In this document: positions 29,755 through 38,234 of the stretch, piece by piece
Position numbering within the stretch: position 1 is the stretch's first letter
Layout of the letters: each line of letters begins with the position of its first letter
Assembly: GCF_900116615.1 (NCBI RefSeq)
Contig: NZ_FPBF01000002.1
Span: 310,001-374,000 of the forward strand
Length of the DNA: 64,000 bases
Direction: 5' to 3'
Source of the DNA: Algoriphagus locisalis
GTDB taxonomy: Bacteria > Bacteroidota > Bacteroidia > Cytophagales > Cyclobacteriaceae
Program-made: the position numbers and the translations under genes
Notes under the pieces: generated by a model
Told to the model about the DNA's origin: nothing
Databases searched by the model: none
What the model saw: only the letters and a program-made list of their open reading frames with translations

Positions 29755-30639
29755 CTATCCGTTTCGTTCACAGATTTCTTTGAGTTTTTTCAAGGCTTTT
29801 GGCCAAGCTTCCGTGAAAAAATCATCCATTTCCATAGTAGAGTCCAGGTCAACTAAGAGAAGTGTATCCTCTCCCTTTGCCTCCAAAGTATATTTCTCGT
29901 GTGCTCCCTTCCACATTTCAATCTCTTCACCTTCCAATACTTCAACACCGTCTTTCAAAACACCAAGATGCTCAATGTCAACATGTTTATTCTCTATATT
30001 TTTAGCAACCTTGCTCACCATTCCATTTTGATTTCCTTCTTCTCCTTGTGAAACAAAAAGAATTTTACTACCCTCCTCCCAATTACCTAAGTAAGTAGAT
30101 CCTGGGGAAAAGACATCTGTCCACTCCTCATAAGTTGGCTTTTCGAGCATAGCTGAGTAAACTTCCGCTGGAGAACTTTTGATCAAAATCTCATAATGTA
30201 GTGTAACCAAATTTGTATCGGATTCTGCATAGGTTTTGAAATTGTTTAAAATAGCCTGCCAACCATCTTTTTGCATTTGGACTGAATTCTCCATTTCAGC
30301 TTCGAAAACCTCCACTACTTCTACCCCATCAGGAACCTCCATGAAGGAGACCTTTACCTTACGCTCGTCATCCATGATGTAGGTGTAATAGGAGTGCTTT
30401 TCAACCTCTTGGTAAACCCCGCCAAAATCAAACCCCATACTTCCGTCTTTTGCTTCCATTCTGGAAGAGAAACTCCCTCCGGGCTGAAGATCTACAGCTG
30501 CTTTGGTGGTGTGCCAATCAGATGATGCATTATTCCAGCGAATGATATGTTTTGGTTCAATAAAGTATTTCCAAACTTTTTCCAGAGGTGCATTTACAGT
30601 CACTTGAACGGTAATCTTGGTTTTTTGTGTAGTTGTCAT
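29755..30639 (-). CDS. Tandem SRPBCC (AHSA1-like) domain protein
   Basis: A 294-aa cytosolic protein with two consecutive START/AHSA1-like domains. The first begins at VTVNAPLEKVWKYFIEPKHIIRWN and the second at EILIKSSPAEVYSAMLEKPTYEEWTDVF, the usual first strand and helix of the fold. ATG 30639 (MTTTQK) is preferred to 30690, because the extra segment overlaps the likely promoter. It is divergent from a GlxA-type regulator, which may control it. AHSA1-like proteins bind hydrophobic ligands or chaperones; the ligand is unknown. Confidence 0.82.
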   Translation of the reverse strand: MTTTQKTKITVQVTVNAPLEKVWKYFIEPKHIIRWNNASSDWHTTKAAVDLQPGGSFSSRMEAKDGSMGFDFGGVYQEVEKHSYYTYIMDDERKVKVSFMEVPDGVEVVEVFEAEMENSVQMQKDGWQAILNNFKTYAESDTNLVTLHYEILIKSSPAEVYSAMLEKPTYEEWTDVFSPGSTYLGNWEEGSKILFVSQGEEGNQNGMVSKVAKNIENKHVDIEHLGVLKDGVEVLEGEEIEMWKGAHEKYTLEAKGEDTLLLVDLDSTMEMDDFFTEAWPKALKKLKEICERNG

Positions 30640-30672
30640 GGTTTTCTGATTTGTTTTTAAAAATTTACTCAA

Positions 30673-30680
30673 CAAATTTA
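30673..30680 (-). promoter_or_regulatory. Possible -7 box of the SRPBCC gene
   Basis: On the minus strand the sequence reads TAAATTTG, an exact TAnnTTTG box, 33 bp before ATG 30639. It lies inside the longer reading frame and so argues against the start at 30690. A -33 box at normal spacing was not found. Confidence 0.4.
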
Positions 30681-30759
30681 TTGAATGCATCTACCAGTCA
30701 CCCGGTACAAAGCAGACAAATGAAAGTCAAATTGCGACAGGAAATCCTAACTTAAATTT

Positions 30760-31740
30760 ATGAAAAATATTGCCATTCTAGTTCCAGAACAATCTGTTTT
30801 GCAAGCTATTGCCGACCCACAGTATTGTTTCTCAGCTGTCAATGAATTCCTAGTCAGATCTGGAGGAGCGCCACTTTTTCATGTTGAACTTGTAGGTTTA
30901 AATCCTGAGGTCAAATTAAATGACAAACGCTATTCCGTATTTCCAGATCAACTTCTTCCTACTGCCACCTCACCAGATTTGGTGGTGATCCCGGCACTTT
31001 TTGGAGATATGAAAACGGCTGTAGAAGCTAACAAGGCTTATATTCCTTGGATAAAGGAGCAATATGAATCAGGAACCGAAATCGCATCGCTTTGCGTAGG
31101 CGCATTTCTGCTGGCAGCTACAGGTCTGCTGGATGGTAAAAAATGTTCTACCCATTGGGGATTTACAAATCTTTTTCGTGAGCTCTATCCTGAAGTGGAG
31201 GTACAAGACGGGACGATTGTGACCGAAGAAAATGGCATATACTCTAGTGGCGGAGCAAATTCCTACTGGAATTTATTGCTGCATTTGGTAGAGAAATATG
31301 CAGACAGGGAAATCGCAATTCTTACAGCCAAGTATTTTGCTATAGATATTGACCGCGATAGTCAAACTGCATTCTCAATTTTTAAAGGTCAAAAAACCCA
31401 TCAAGACGACGCTGTAAGAAAAGCTCAGGAATATATCGAGAAGAAGATTGAAGAACGCATTACGGTAGATGTTCTGGCCGATGAAGTCGCTGTGGGGCGC
31501 AGAAGTTTCGAGCGTAGGTTTAAGCGCGTTACCAACAACTCAGTACTTGAATACATCCAACGCGTAAAAGTAGAAGCTGCAAAGCGAAGCTTTGAAACCA
31601 CCATGAAGAACATTACTGAAGTCATGTTTGACGTGGGATATACTGACACCAAAGCCTTCCGAACTACCTTCAAAAAAATTACCGGACTCACTCCAATCGA
31701 GTACAGAAATAAGTATAATAAGTTGGCGAGGATGAATTAA
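30760..31740 (+). CDS. GlxA-family AraC-type transcriptional regulator
   Basis: A 326-aa regulator. The N-terminal DJ-1/PfpI-like domain (about 1-200) carries the nucleophile-elbow Cys in SLCVGAFLLAATGLLDG. The C-terminal AraC domain (about 220-320) has two helix-turn-helix units, with IEERITVDVLADEVAVGRRSFERRF and the signature TEVMFDVGYTDTKAFRTTFKKITGLTPIEYR. It is divergent from the SRPBCC gene across about 120 bp, which suggests local control. Inducer unknown. Confidence 0.9.
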   Translation: MKNIAILVPEQSVLQAIADPQYCFSAVNEFLVRSGGAPLFHVELVGLNPEVKLNDKRYSVFPDQLLPTATSPDLVVIPALFGDMKTAVEANKAYIPWIKEQYESGTEIASLCVGAFLLAATGLLDGKKCSTHWGFTNLFRELYPEVEVQDGTIVTEENGIYSSGGANSYWNLLLHLVEKYADREIAILTAKYFAIDIDRDSQTAFSIFKGQKTHQDDAVRKAQEYIEKKIEERITVDVLADEVAVGRRSFERRFKRVTNNSVLEYIQRVKVEAAKRSFETTMKNITEVMFDVGYTDTKAFRTTFKKITGLTPIEYRNKYNKLARMN

Positions 31741-32129
31741 GCTTAAATATTCACTATTCACTTAATTCCAGCTTGGTGAAGTAAAAATGTCTTTTTTAGA
31801 AATCCTTTTTGAATCATCTTTTTTCTTTATGAGGTGAAAAGCAGGAAAACTTTGAAATTTCTGTCTAGTTGAATGTTTTGGCGGTTTTGAGAATTGGATC
31901 CATTTGAATGATTTTGAAATTCATTTCCACCTCCTATTATTCGTACGGTATGAGTGGGCGAGTAAGGTCCGCCTCCTTTTTCTTTTTTCAGTTTCAACGA
32001 TTTTGTATAGGTGTAAAACATTGTCGAACATTTAATCTATCACTTTGTGCACACGATGTGTGCAGAATTTAAACTCGGTAGTTCAACTTTATAGGCCTTA
32101 ACTGTTTCCATTTTTACTGTTGCTTTTTC
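31741..32129. repeat. Gene-free stretch with a partial copy of the island repeat
   Basis: 31795-32010 resembles 33925-34145 and 49110-49316 in the same orientation. Shared marks are the TTTTTTCTTT block, GAAAAGCAG / GAAATTTCTG, CATTTGAATG, TCATTTCCACCTC and ATTCGTACGGTA. A palindrome TGCACAC-GAT-GTGTGCA lies at 32048-32064; its counterpart lies at 34380-34396. No gene is seen. Confidence 0.65.
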
Positions 32130-32209
32130 ACGACAATATTTCATTTTAACGACAAATTATTGTCGCTAATTTACTTTTGCGACAATAAATCGCTATTATT
32201 GTCGCAAAA
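32130..32209 (+). promoter_or_regulatory. Palindromic operator cluster upstream of the Fic gene
   Basis: Five CGACAAT-type half sites occur within 80 bp. 32130-32140 is a single site. CGACAA-ATTA-TTGTCG is a palindrome at 32150-32165. TTTTGCGACAATAA (32175-32188) and TTATTGTCGCAAAA (32196-32209) are perfect 14-bp arms around a 7-bp centre, ending 13 bp before the ATG. The layout suggests cooperative repression, most simply by the winged-helix domain of the Fic protein itself. Confidence 0.7.
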
Positions 32210-32222
32210 ATGATTTAGTATC

Positions 32223-33596
32223 ATGAATATTCCGAATACGCTTGATAGTATTTTGCTTGCTTTGCGGTCTTTTCCCAAAGGAGCAAGTCTCGAAGAGATA
32301 AATGAAGCGCTTCCTATTTCTATAGAGAAACGCACGCTGCAGAGAAGACTAAAAAAACTTAAAGAAGACCATTTAATCTATACTGAAGGTGGATCGCATG
32401 CCACTCGGTATTTTATTAAGGATAAAGCTGCATTTCCTTCTAAAATCGAAACGAAGTACGAATCGTCAATATCAATCCCACTTTCACAAGAAGGCAAAGA
32501 AGTTTGGGCCCTGGTCTCACGTCCTGTAGCACAACGAAAACCTGTCGGACATGAACGAAGTTTATTGGAAAATTACCGTCCCAATATCGACAGCCTTCTC
32601 AATGAATCAGAAAAACAAAAACTGGCTGAATGGGGAAATACCAGGAATGGAGAACAACCAGCAGGCACCTACGCCAGAGAAATATTGAATCGCCTTATGA
32701 TCGACCTTTCTTGGAATTCAAGCAGACTGGAAGGCAACACCTATTCCTTGTTGGATACAGAGCTGTTAATCCATAACGGAAAAACCCCCTCGAACAAATC
32801 CCCCATGGAAACCCAGATGATTCTCAACCACAAGGAGGCTATCGAGTTTTTGGTAGAATCGTCTGATGAAGTGGGCTTCAATCTCTATACCTTTCTCAAT
32901 CTCCATGCCTTGCTTTCAAACAACCTTTTACCCAATCCAGCTGCCTCAGGAAGGCTCAGGACATTTGGCGTAGGGATAACAAACTCGGTATTCACCCCTC
33001 TGGGGTTTCCTCAACTCATTGAAGAATCTTTTGACTTAATCCTGGCAAAAGCAAAACAAATCCAAAATCCATTTGAACAAGCTTTTTTTATACTGGTTCA
33101 GCTTCCCTACTTGCAACCTTTTCATGACGTCAATAAGCGAGTATCCAGATTGGCTGCCAATATTCCATTGAACCGACACAACCTTGCTCCTCTTTCCTTT
33201 ATTGATGTGCCGGAAGTAAGCTATATCAAAGGAATGCTTGGGATTTATGAATTAAATCGCCTAGAATTATTCAAGGACGTTTTTCTGTGGGCTTATGAGC
33301 GGTCAGCCTTGAGGTATGCGGCCATTCGTCAATCTTTGGGCGAGCCGGATCCTTTCCGAATGAAATACCGAGAAGAAATACGAGAAGTGGTTGGCCAGAT
33401 CGTCAGAACTACAACGGGCAAAGCAGAAGCATCCAATAAAGTGAAATTAGATGCCCGAAAACTGCATGAACCTGATCAGGGGCACTTCATTGAAGTAGTG
33501 GAAACCGAACTTCTCGGGCTACATGAGGGGAACTTTGTGCGGTATAGAATCAAGCCGTCCGAGTTTTCTGCATGGAAAAAGTCTTGGGACTCTTAG
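32223..33596 (+). CDS. Fic-domain protein with N-terminal winged helix and atypical active site
   Basis: A 457-aa protein. Residues 1-65 form a winged helix (RTLQRRLKKLKEDHLIYTEGG). The Fic inhibitory motif SSRLEGN is at 166-172. The catalytic loop reads LQPFHDVNKRVSR (about 297-309), so the usual His of HPFxxGNGR is Gln and the loop glycines are changed, while Asn and Arg are kept. A C-terminal basic/beta region follows. Fic enzymes transfer AMP or related groups; without the His, ordinary AMPylation is doubtful. The operator cluster upstream suggests self-regulation. Island-type repeats lie on both sides. It could be a solitary toxin-like, defence or regulatory gene. Confidence 0.82.
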   Translation: MNIPNTLDSILLALRSFPKGASLEEINEALPISIEKRTLQRRLKKLKEDHLIYTEGGSHATRYFIKDKAAFPSKIETKYESSISIPLSQEGKEVWALVSRPVAQRKPVGHERSLLENYRPNIDSLLNESEKQKLAEWGNTRNGEQPAGTYAREILNRLMIDLSWNSSRLEGNTYSLLDTELLIHNGKTPSNKSPMETQMILNHKEAIEFLVESSDEVGFNLYTFLNLHALLSNNLLPNPAASGRLRTFGVGITNSVFTPLGFPQLIEESFDLILAKAKQIQNPFEQAFFILVQLPYLQPFHDVNKRVSRLAANIPLNRHNLAPLSFIDVPEVSYIKGMLGIYELNRLELFKDVFLWAYERSALRYAAIRQSLGEPDPFRMKYREEIREVVGQIVRTTTGKAEASNKVKLDARKLHEPDQGHFIEVVETELLGLHEGNFVRYRIKPSEFSAWKKSWDS

Positions 33597-34564
33597 CAAG
33601 ATCAATATTCAAGAGGACAAAAAGTGGGACAAATCCTGGGACTATCTGAGTAAAATGGAATCAACTTGAATCCACAACCTGCACCAGAAACCCTATAAAA
33701 CACAAAAAGTTGACCGTAAAACGATCAACTAATTGCTTTGTAGCGGGAACAGCGCTACAAACTTGTCCTGATTTTCTGTTACTTATAAGAAAAGGGGGAC
33801 AAAAAGGGGGACAGGTTCATTTTGCTTTTACAATTTAAAATTTATTTGAATTGAACCATGTCGAACCTCTCAAAACATGTGTTTATAAGCCGTATAGACA
33901 CTTTTTATGTTTATAATTTTTGAATGATCTTTTTTCTTTTTGATGTGAAATCAGAAAACGAACCTATTTTAGCTAGGGTCAAATCTAGAAAATGAACCTT
34001 TGAATTTCTTGTTAATTTGAAAGTATTTGAGTTGTCTCAGGATTGAAATAATTTGAATGATTTAGAATCACTTTTCTACCTCGTACAATTCGTACGGTAC
34101 GAGGGGTACGAGGGGTACGAGCCGTACGAGGTGTACGAATTTTAAGATGCCTTTTCCTTTTGCTGGTTTTAAAATTTCCTTTTAACTCGTTTATCGTAGG
34201 CTATCCTTGAGGCTTTTAGTCATTTTGGAATCCATTTGAAAGGGGTAGAAGTTCATTTCCACCTCATACAATTCGTACGATACTTACCGTACGAATTTAG
34301 GATTTTTGAGTACTAGTCTAAAAAATCTGATAGTTACTTTTTGCCTTCTTATTATAGAAACATTAATGAAATTAAATTGTGCACACACTGTGTGCATTTT
34401 TAATTCATCATTCAATTCAAAAATTGGAAAAATACACCTTCCTTCAAATCCCAGATTCAATACATGACAAGAATCATTTAAATCAAATCAGGATAAGCCG
34501 CTAATTATGAGTATTTTGCAAGAACGATTCTTAGTATTCAATCTTTCATTAAAACATAAAACTT
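33597..34564. repeat. Left island repeat (about 480 bp) and further repeat units
   Basis: 33654-34141 matches 48840-49316 as a diverged direct repeat (most blocks identical by eye). In order it contains an AGTTGACCG/CGATCAACT hairpin (from 33708), a perfect 9-bp hairpin TTTGTAGCG/CGCTACAAA (33737-33761), GGGACAAAAAGGGGGACA, GGTTCATTTTGCTTTTAC, and a 9-bp-period GTACGAG array between inverted ends (34087-34141). A second, shorter unit with AATTCGTAC/GTACGAATT arms lies at 34270-34297, and a TGCACAC/GTGTGCA palindrome at 34380-34396. The last 160 bp must hold the nirK promoter. No gene is seen. Confidence 0.75.
34087..34141. repeat. 9-bp tandem array TACGAGGGG with inverted ends
   Basis: AATTCGTAC at 34087-34095 and GTACGAATT at 34133-34141 are perfect inverted ends. 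Between them TACGAGnnG recurs four times with a strict 9-bp period. A shorter version is at 49272-49316. Confidence 0.8.
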
Positions 34565-36016
34565 ATGAGAAAGCTAAATTTTTATGAATTCTCGAAGACT
34601 CTACCCATTCTATTTTTATTCCTTTTGGTAGCATGTGGTAGTTCGCATGAAGAAAAATCTGACACAGAAAACATCGAGGCAACAGGTGAAATTATTGCCG
34701 AATTGACAAGTCCTCCCTTTGCACCTAAACCCATTGGTAGTAGGCCTGCAAGGAAAGTCATCGTTGACATGGAGATCCTTGAACAAGAAATGGAAATGGC
34801 CAATGGGGTATCCTATATCTATTGGACATTTGGAGGTACTGTTCCTGGAAGCTTTATTCGAACACGATTGGGTGATGAGGTAGAATTTACGCTCAAGAAT
34901 CATCCTGAAAATAAGCTTCCGCACAATATCGATCTCCATGCAGTGACAGGACCAGGCGGTGGAGCTACCTCTTCCTTTGTAGCACCCGGTCATGAAATCA
35001 CCTTTTCTTTCAAAACCCTCAATCCGGGACTATATGTCTATCACTGTGCAACTGCTCCAGTAGGAATGCATATCGCCAATGGTATGTATGGACTTATCTT
35101 AGTTGAACCACCGGGAGGTCTTCCGTTGGTAGATAAAGAGTTCTACGTCATGCAGGGCGATTTTTACACCAAAGGCAATCATGGAGATCCAGGCCTACAA
35201 CCATTTGATATGCAAAAAGCGGTGGATGAAGATGCCGATTATGTTGTATTCAACGGAAACACGCATGCACTTGTAGGAGACGATGCGCTTACAGCCAATG
35301 TAGGCGAAACAATCCGTCTTTTTGTTGGAAACGGTGGACCAAACCTTACCTCAGCTTTTCATGTCATTGGAGAAATCTTTGACAGAGTTCATGTAGAAGG
35401 GGGAGATCTGGTCAATCACAACGTTCAGACAACAAATATACCACCGGGAGGAGCTGCAATGGTGGAATTTGAAGTCGAGGCACCAGGGACACTGGTTTTG
35501 GTAGATCACGCTATTTTCCGGGCTTTTAACAAAGGAGCACTTGGCATGTTAAAAGTAGAAGGAAGTGAAAACTCAAAAGTTTATTCTGGAACAATTCAGG
35601 AAGGCATTTATCAACCTGAAGGTGGAACCATTCAAGAAATGCCGGGAGCGGGTCCTGCCCCTGCTCAACCAACGGCTGCTTCTCTAGACGAACGAATTGA
35701 TCTGGGCAAGCAGATTTATGCTCAAACCTGTCTGGCCTGCCATCAAGCTGAAGGACAAGGAATTCCAAGTGCATTCCCCCCCTTGGCCAATTCAGATTTT
35801 CTCAATGCAGATGTAGACAGAGCAATTGGGATAGTTCTCCATGGTTTATCAGGCGAAATCACAGTAAATGGCTCTACCTATAATTCAGTCATGACTGCCC
35901 AAACGTTATCGGATGAGGAAGTAGCCAATGTACTTACCTATGTATATAACAGCTGGGGAAACAACGGCACTGAAGTCACGCCGGTAATGGTCACACGCGT
36001 TAAAAGTTCACACTAA
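34565..36016 (+). CDS. nirK: Copper nitrite reductase with C-terminal cytochrome c domain
   Basis: A 483-aa lipoprotein (LLVACG, Cys about residue 20) that reduces nitrite to nitric oxide. Two cupredoxin domains are present. Type 1 and type 2 copper ligands are in NIDLHAVTG and [16 protein letters not shown], and the second-domain His is in SAFHVIGE. The catalytic Asp is the D of NIDLHA. A class I cytochrome c domain with CLACH is fused at about 375-475, so the enzyme carries its own electron donor. It is followed after 3 bp by an FGE-like gene and then SCO, forming a likely operon. Other domains and length are typical of fused NirK. Confidence 0.95.
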   Translation: MRKLNFYEFSKTLPILFLFLLVACGSSHEEKSDTENIEATGEIIAELTSPPFAPKPIGSRPARKVIVDMEILEQEMEMANGVSYIYWTFGGTVPGSFIRTRLGDEVEFTLKNHPENKLPHNIDLHAVTGPGGGATSSFVAPGHEITFSFKTLNPGLYVYHCATAPVGMHIANGMYGLILVEPPGGLPLVDKEFYVMQGDFYTKGNHGDPGLQPFDMQKAVDEDADYVVFNGNTHALVGDDALTANVGETIRLFVGNGGPNLTSAFHVIGEIFDRVHVEGGDLVNHNVQTTNIPPGGAAMVEFEVEAPGTLVLVDHAIFRAFNKGALGMLKVEGSENSKVYSGTIQEGIYQPEGGTIQEMPGAGPAPAQPTAASLDERIDLGKQIYAQTCLACHQAEGQGIPSAFPPLANSDFLNADVDRAIGIVLHGLSGEITVNGSTYNSVMTAQTLSDEEVANVLTYVYNSWGNNGTEVTPVMVTRVKSSH

Positions 36017-36019
36017 AAA

Positions 36020-36781
36020 ATGACCAAATATTGGACACTCGTTCTATGCCTATTTTCAAGCTGCATTACCTTATGTGCTCAAAATGCCATGAAAACTGTA
36101 AAAGGGGGCTATATCCGTCCCCTTTACAGCCTGGATAGCAGTCAAGTATATGTGGATGATTTTTTATTGGACGAACATGCTGTAACTCAGGAGGAGTACT
36201 TGGCTTTTGTCAAAAACTATCCAGAGTGGCAAAGAGAAAACGTCAAATCCATTTATGCTGATGAAGCTTACTTACGGACTTGGGAAAACTCAACAAAACT
36301 AGGGGCAACAATTAATCCCCAAGCACCAGTCACAAATATTTCCTGGTTTGCAGCTAAGGCTTATTGTGCATGCATAGACAAAAGACTCCCAACTGTAGAC
36401 GAATGGGAACTAGCAGCAAGAGCTGATGAAACCAAACCAAACGCTCAAAATGACAGCTTGTTTAATCAGCGAATCATTCAAAGCTATGAAACCCCCAAAA
36501 CCTATTTATTGCCGGTAAAAAGCACCTACAAAAATTACTGGGGAATCTATGATATGCACGGACTGGTCTGGGAATGGACCAGCGATTTCAACAGTGTCCT
36601 GATCAGTGGTGAGTCGCGACAGGATGGAGAGGCAAATAGAGACTTGTATTGTGCCGGAGCTGCAATCAACGCTACCAATCTACGAGATTATGCTTCATTT
36701 ATGCGCTATGCATTTCGGGGCTCTATTAAAGCAATCTATTCCATTCAAAATCTTGGCTTTAGATGTGCTAAAACCCTTTAA
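36020..36781 (+). CDS. Formylglycine-generating enzyme (SUMF1)-like protein
   Basis: A 253-aa exported protein of the FGE-sulfatase/EgtB/PvdO fold (signal peptide to about residue 20). Family marks are DEHAVTQEEYLAFV, APVTNISWFAAKAYCACIDKRLPTVDEWELAARA, MHGLVWEWTSDF and a final GFRCAKTL. True FGE uses two Cys to bind copper and oxidise a sulfatase Cys. No sulfatase is here, and it sits tightly between nirK and SCO, so a role in NirK or copper maturation is inferred, not shown. Confidence 0.8.
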   Translation: MTKYWTLVLCLFSSCITLCAQNAMKTVKGGYIRPLYSLDSSQVYVDDFLLDEHAVTQEEYLAFVKNYPEWQRENVKSIYADEAYLRTWENSTKLGATINPQAPVTNISWFAAKAYCACIDKRLPTVDEWELAARADETKPNAQNDSLFNQRIIQSYETPKTYLLPVKSTYKNYWGIYDMHGLVWEWTSDFNSVLISGESRQDGEANRDLYCAGAAINATNLRDYASFMRYAFRGSIKAIYSIQNLGFRCAKTL

Positions 36782-36783
36782 CT

Positions 36784-37485
36784 ATGAACAGGCTTCTATC
36801 AAATATCTTCTATCTATTGCTTATCCTTTTTGTAGTCAGCTGTTCCCAATCTGCCAAAGATTCCCACGAAGATCACTATGTATGCCCTATGAGATGCGAG
36901 GGTTCTAAAACTTATGAACAGGCAGGGACCTGTCCTATTTGCAAAATGGAACTTGTAAAAACAAGTGATCTAGAAGTTCCTCTAATGGCAGAAGGGGAAG
37001 TATCTGAAGCATCTATTTTCAATTTAGAATCTCAATGGGTCACTCAAAATGAGGACACCCTCCAATTAAAGGATTTTAAAGGCAAACCCTTTGTTGCTGT
37101 GATGGTATATACTAGTTGCCAGGCTGCATGTCCCCGATTGGTAGCTGATATGAGAAATATCAAGTCAGCTGTGAATCAATCAAATGTACAGTATGTCCTC
37201 ATCAGTATTGATCCTGAGACTGACACGCCAGAAAGACTCCGGGAATTTGCCCAAGAAGAGCAATTAGATGGTGATCAATGGACACTTCTCCAGGGTCAAC
37301 TGGACGATGTGCGGGAGTTCTCCAATGTAGTGTCGGTCAAATACAAAAAAATATCACCTATAGACTTCGCACATACCAATATCATTTCAGTATTCGATCA
37401 GGAAGGCGTTCTTCAATTCCAACAAGAAGGCTTAGGAGCAGATTATTCACAATTTATTGAAGAGGTAAAATCTTTAGTTAATTAA
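36784..37485 (+). CDS. SCO1/SenC family copper chaperone with heavy-metal-binding domain
   Basis: A 233-aa lipoprotein (FVVSCS). An N-terminal heavy-metal-binding domain (YVCPMRCEG and CPICKMELV) precedes a thioredoxin-like SCO domain. The copper ligands are the CxxxC in YTSCQAACP and the conserved His in DFAHTNII. SCO proteins deliver copper to CuA or cupredoxin sites; here the likely clients are NirK or the downstream oxidase. It starts 2 bp after the FGE-like gene. Confidence 0.9.
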   Translation: MNRLLSNIFYLLLILFVVSCSQSAKDSHEDHYVCPMRCEGSKTYEQAGTCPICKMELVKTSDLEVPLMAEGEVSEASIFNLESQWVTQNEDTLQLKDFKGKPFVAVMVYTSCQAACPRLVADMRNIKSAVNQSNVQYVLISIDPETDTPERLREFAQEEQLDGDQWTLLQGQLDDVREFSNVVSVKYKKISPIDFAHTNIISVFDQEGVLQFQQEGLGADYSQFIEEVKSLVN

Positions 37486-37505
37486 AGTCGCATAAACCTT
37501 CAGGG

Positions 37506-37531
37506 CCTTATTTAAGTCAATCAAAATAAGG
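37506..37531. terminator. Possible terminator or operator after SCO
   Basis: CCTTATTT (37506-37513) and AAATAAGG (37524-37531) form an 8-bp inverted repeat 20 bp after the stop codon. The T tract is weak. The right arm also matches the AAATAAGGA half site seen upstream of ClC, RIC and the second rrf2 gene, so it could instead bind a regulator. Confidence 0.4.
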
Positions 37532-37647
37532 ACTTTTCAATAGCCCAACTTTGTGTTAGGTCACATAAAATCTAACTTTTCTCTTTATTCGTCATTGAGG
37601 CAAAGGAAAATGGCCATCTAGTTTACGGCTACTTCAATCATATTTTT

Positions 37648-37673
37648 TATTTCCGATATATTTGTCGGAAATA
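37648..37673 (+). promoter_or_regulatory. Operator overlapping the -7 box of the first rrf2 gene
   Basis: TATTTCCGA (37648-37656) and TCGGAAATA (37665-37673) are perfect 9-bp arms. The 8-bp centre is exactly TATATTTG, a consensus Bacteroidetes -7 box, so a bound protein would cover the promoter. The chosen rrf2 ATG is 37 bp downstream. The same 26-bp element recurs at 38161-38186. Confidence 0.75.
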
Positions 37674-37709
37674 AATTTTCTCATACTTTTACTCCCACAT
37701 ACTTTCAAG

Positions 37710-38144
37710 ATGTTTTCTAAGGCGTGCGAATATGGAATTAAAGCAATGATCTACATTGCAACCCAATCCCTTAAAGGAGATCGGGTTAAAATCGGTGATA
37801 TCGTAGAAAAGGTTGGATCACCAGAGGCATTTACAGCCAAAACCCTTAGCATACTGGTAAAGAATAACCTAGTCGAATCTTTAAAGGGACCCTATGGAGG
37901 ATTCTTTATCCAACCAGAAAATATGAAAAGCATCAAAGTCATCCACATCTTATCTGTAATTGATGGCGACTCTATTTTCAAAGGATGTGGTTTGGGATTA
38001 AGTGAATGTAATGCCAAACAACCTTGCCCCATGCACTCAAAATTTGTCAAAATCCGTGCTGAGCTAAAATCTGCTTTAGAATCAACCAACTTACTGGAAT
38101 TAGCTAAAGGAATCAAATCAGGTGAGACCTTCCTCCTGCGTTGA
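37710..38144 (+). CDS. Rrf2 family transcriptional regulator (NsrR/IscR-like)
   Basis: A 144-aa Fe-S regulator. ATG 37710 (MFSKACEYGIK) is the family-typical start; the 37662 start lies inside the operator. The winged helix covers about 1-75, and the cluster-binding Cys are in KGCGLGLSECNAKQPCPMH, the spacing of Rrf2 sensors of nitric oxide or redox state. It is flanked on both sides by the same 26-bp palindrome and is likely to repress itself and the downstream oxidase genes until NO destroys the cluster. The regulon is inferred. Confidence 0.9.
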   Translation: MFSKACEYGIKAMIYIATQSLKGDRVKIGDIVEKVGSPEAFTAKTLSILVKNNLVESLKGPYGGFFIQPENMKSIKVIHILSVIDGDSIFKGCGLGLSECNAKQPCPMHSKFVKIRAELKSALESTNLLELAKGIKSGETFLLR

Positions 38145-38160
38145 TCCCTTTTTTTGAATC

Positions 38161-38186
38161 TATTTCCGATAATTTTATCGGAAATA
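38161..38186 (+). promoter_or_regulatory. Second copy of the 26-bp operator, upstream of the oxidase operon
   Basis: TATTTCCGATAA (38161-38172) and TTATCGGAAATA (38175-38186) are perfect 12-bp arms around TT. It lies 49 bp before the ccoN-like ATG and has the same outer 9 bp on each side as the element at 37648-37673. Confidence 0.75.
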
Positions 38187-38234
38187 GATTCAAATATAAT
38201 TTAAATGATCTAACACTTAGTTATTGATATTCAA

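Noticed and set aside
34087..34141. Tandem units that could suggest a CRISPR array
   Set aside because: The 9-bp period is far too short, there are no unique spacers, and no cas genes are present.
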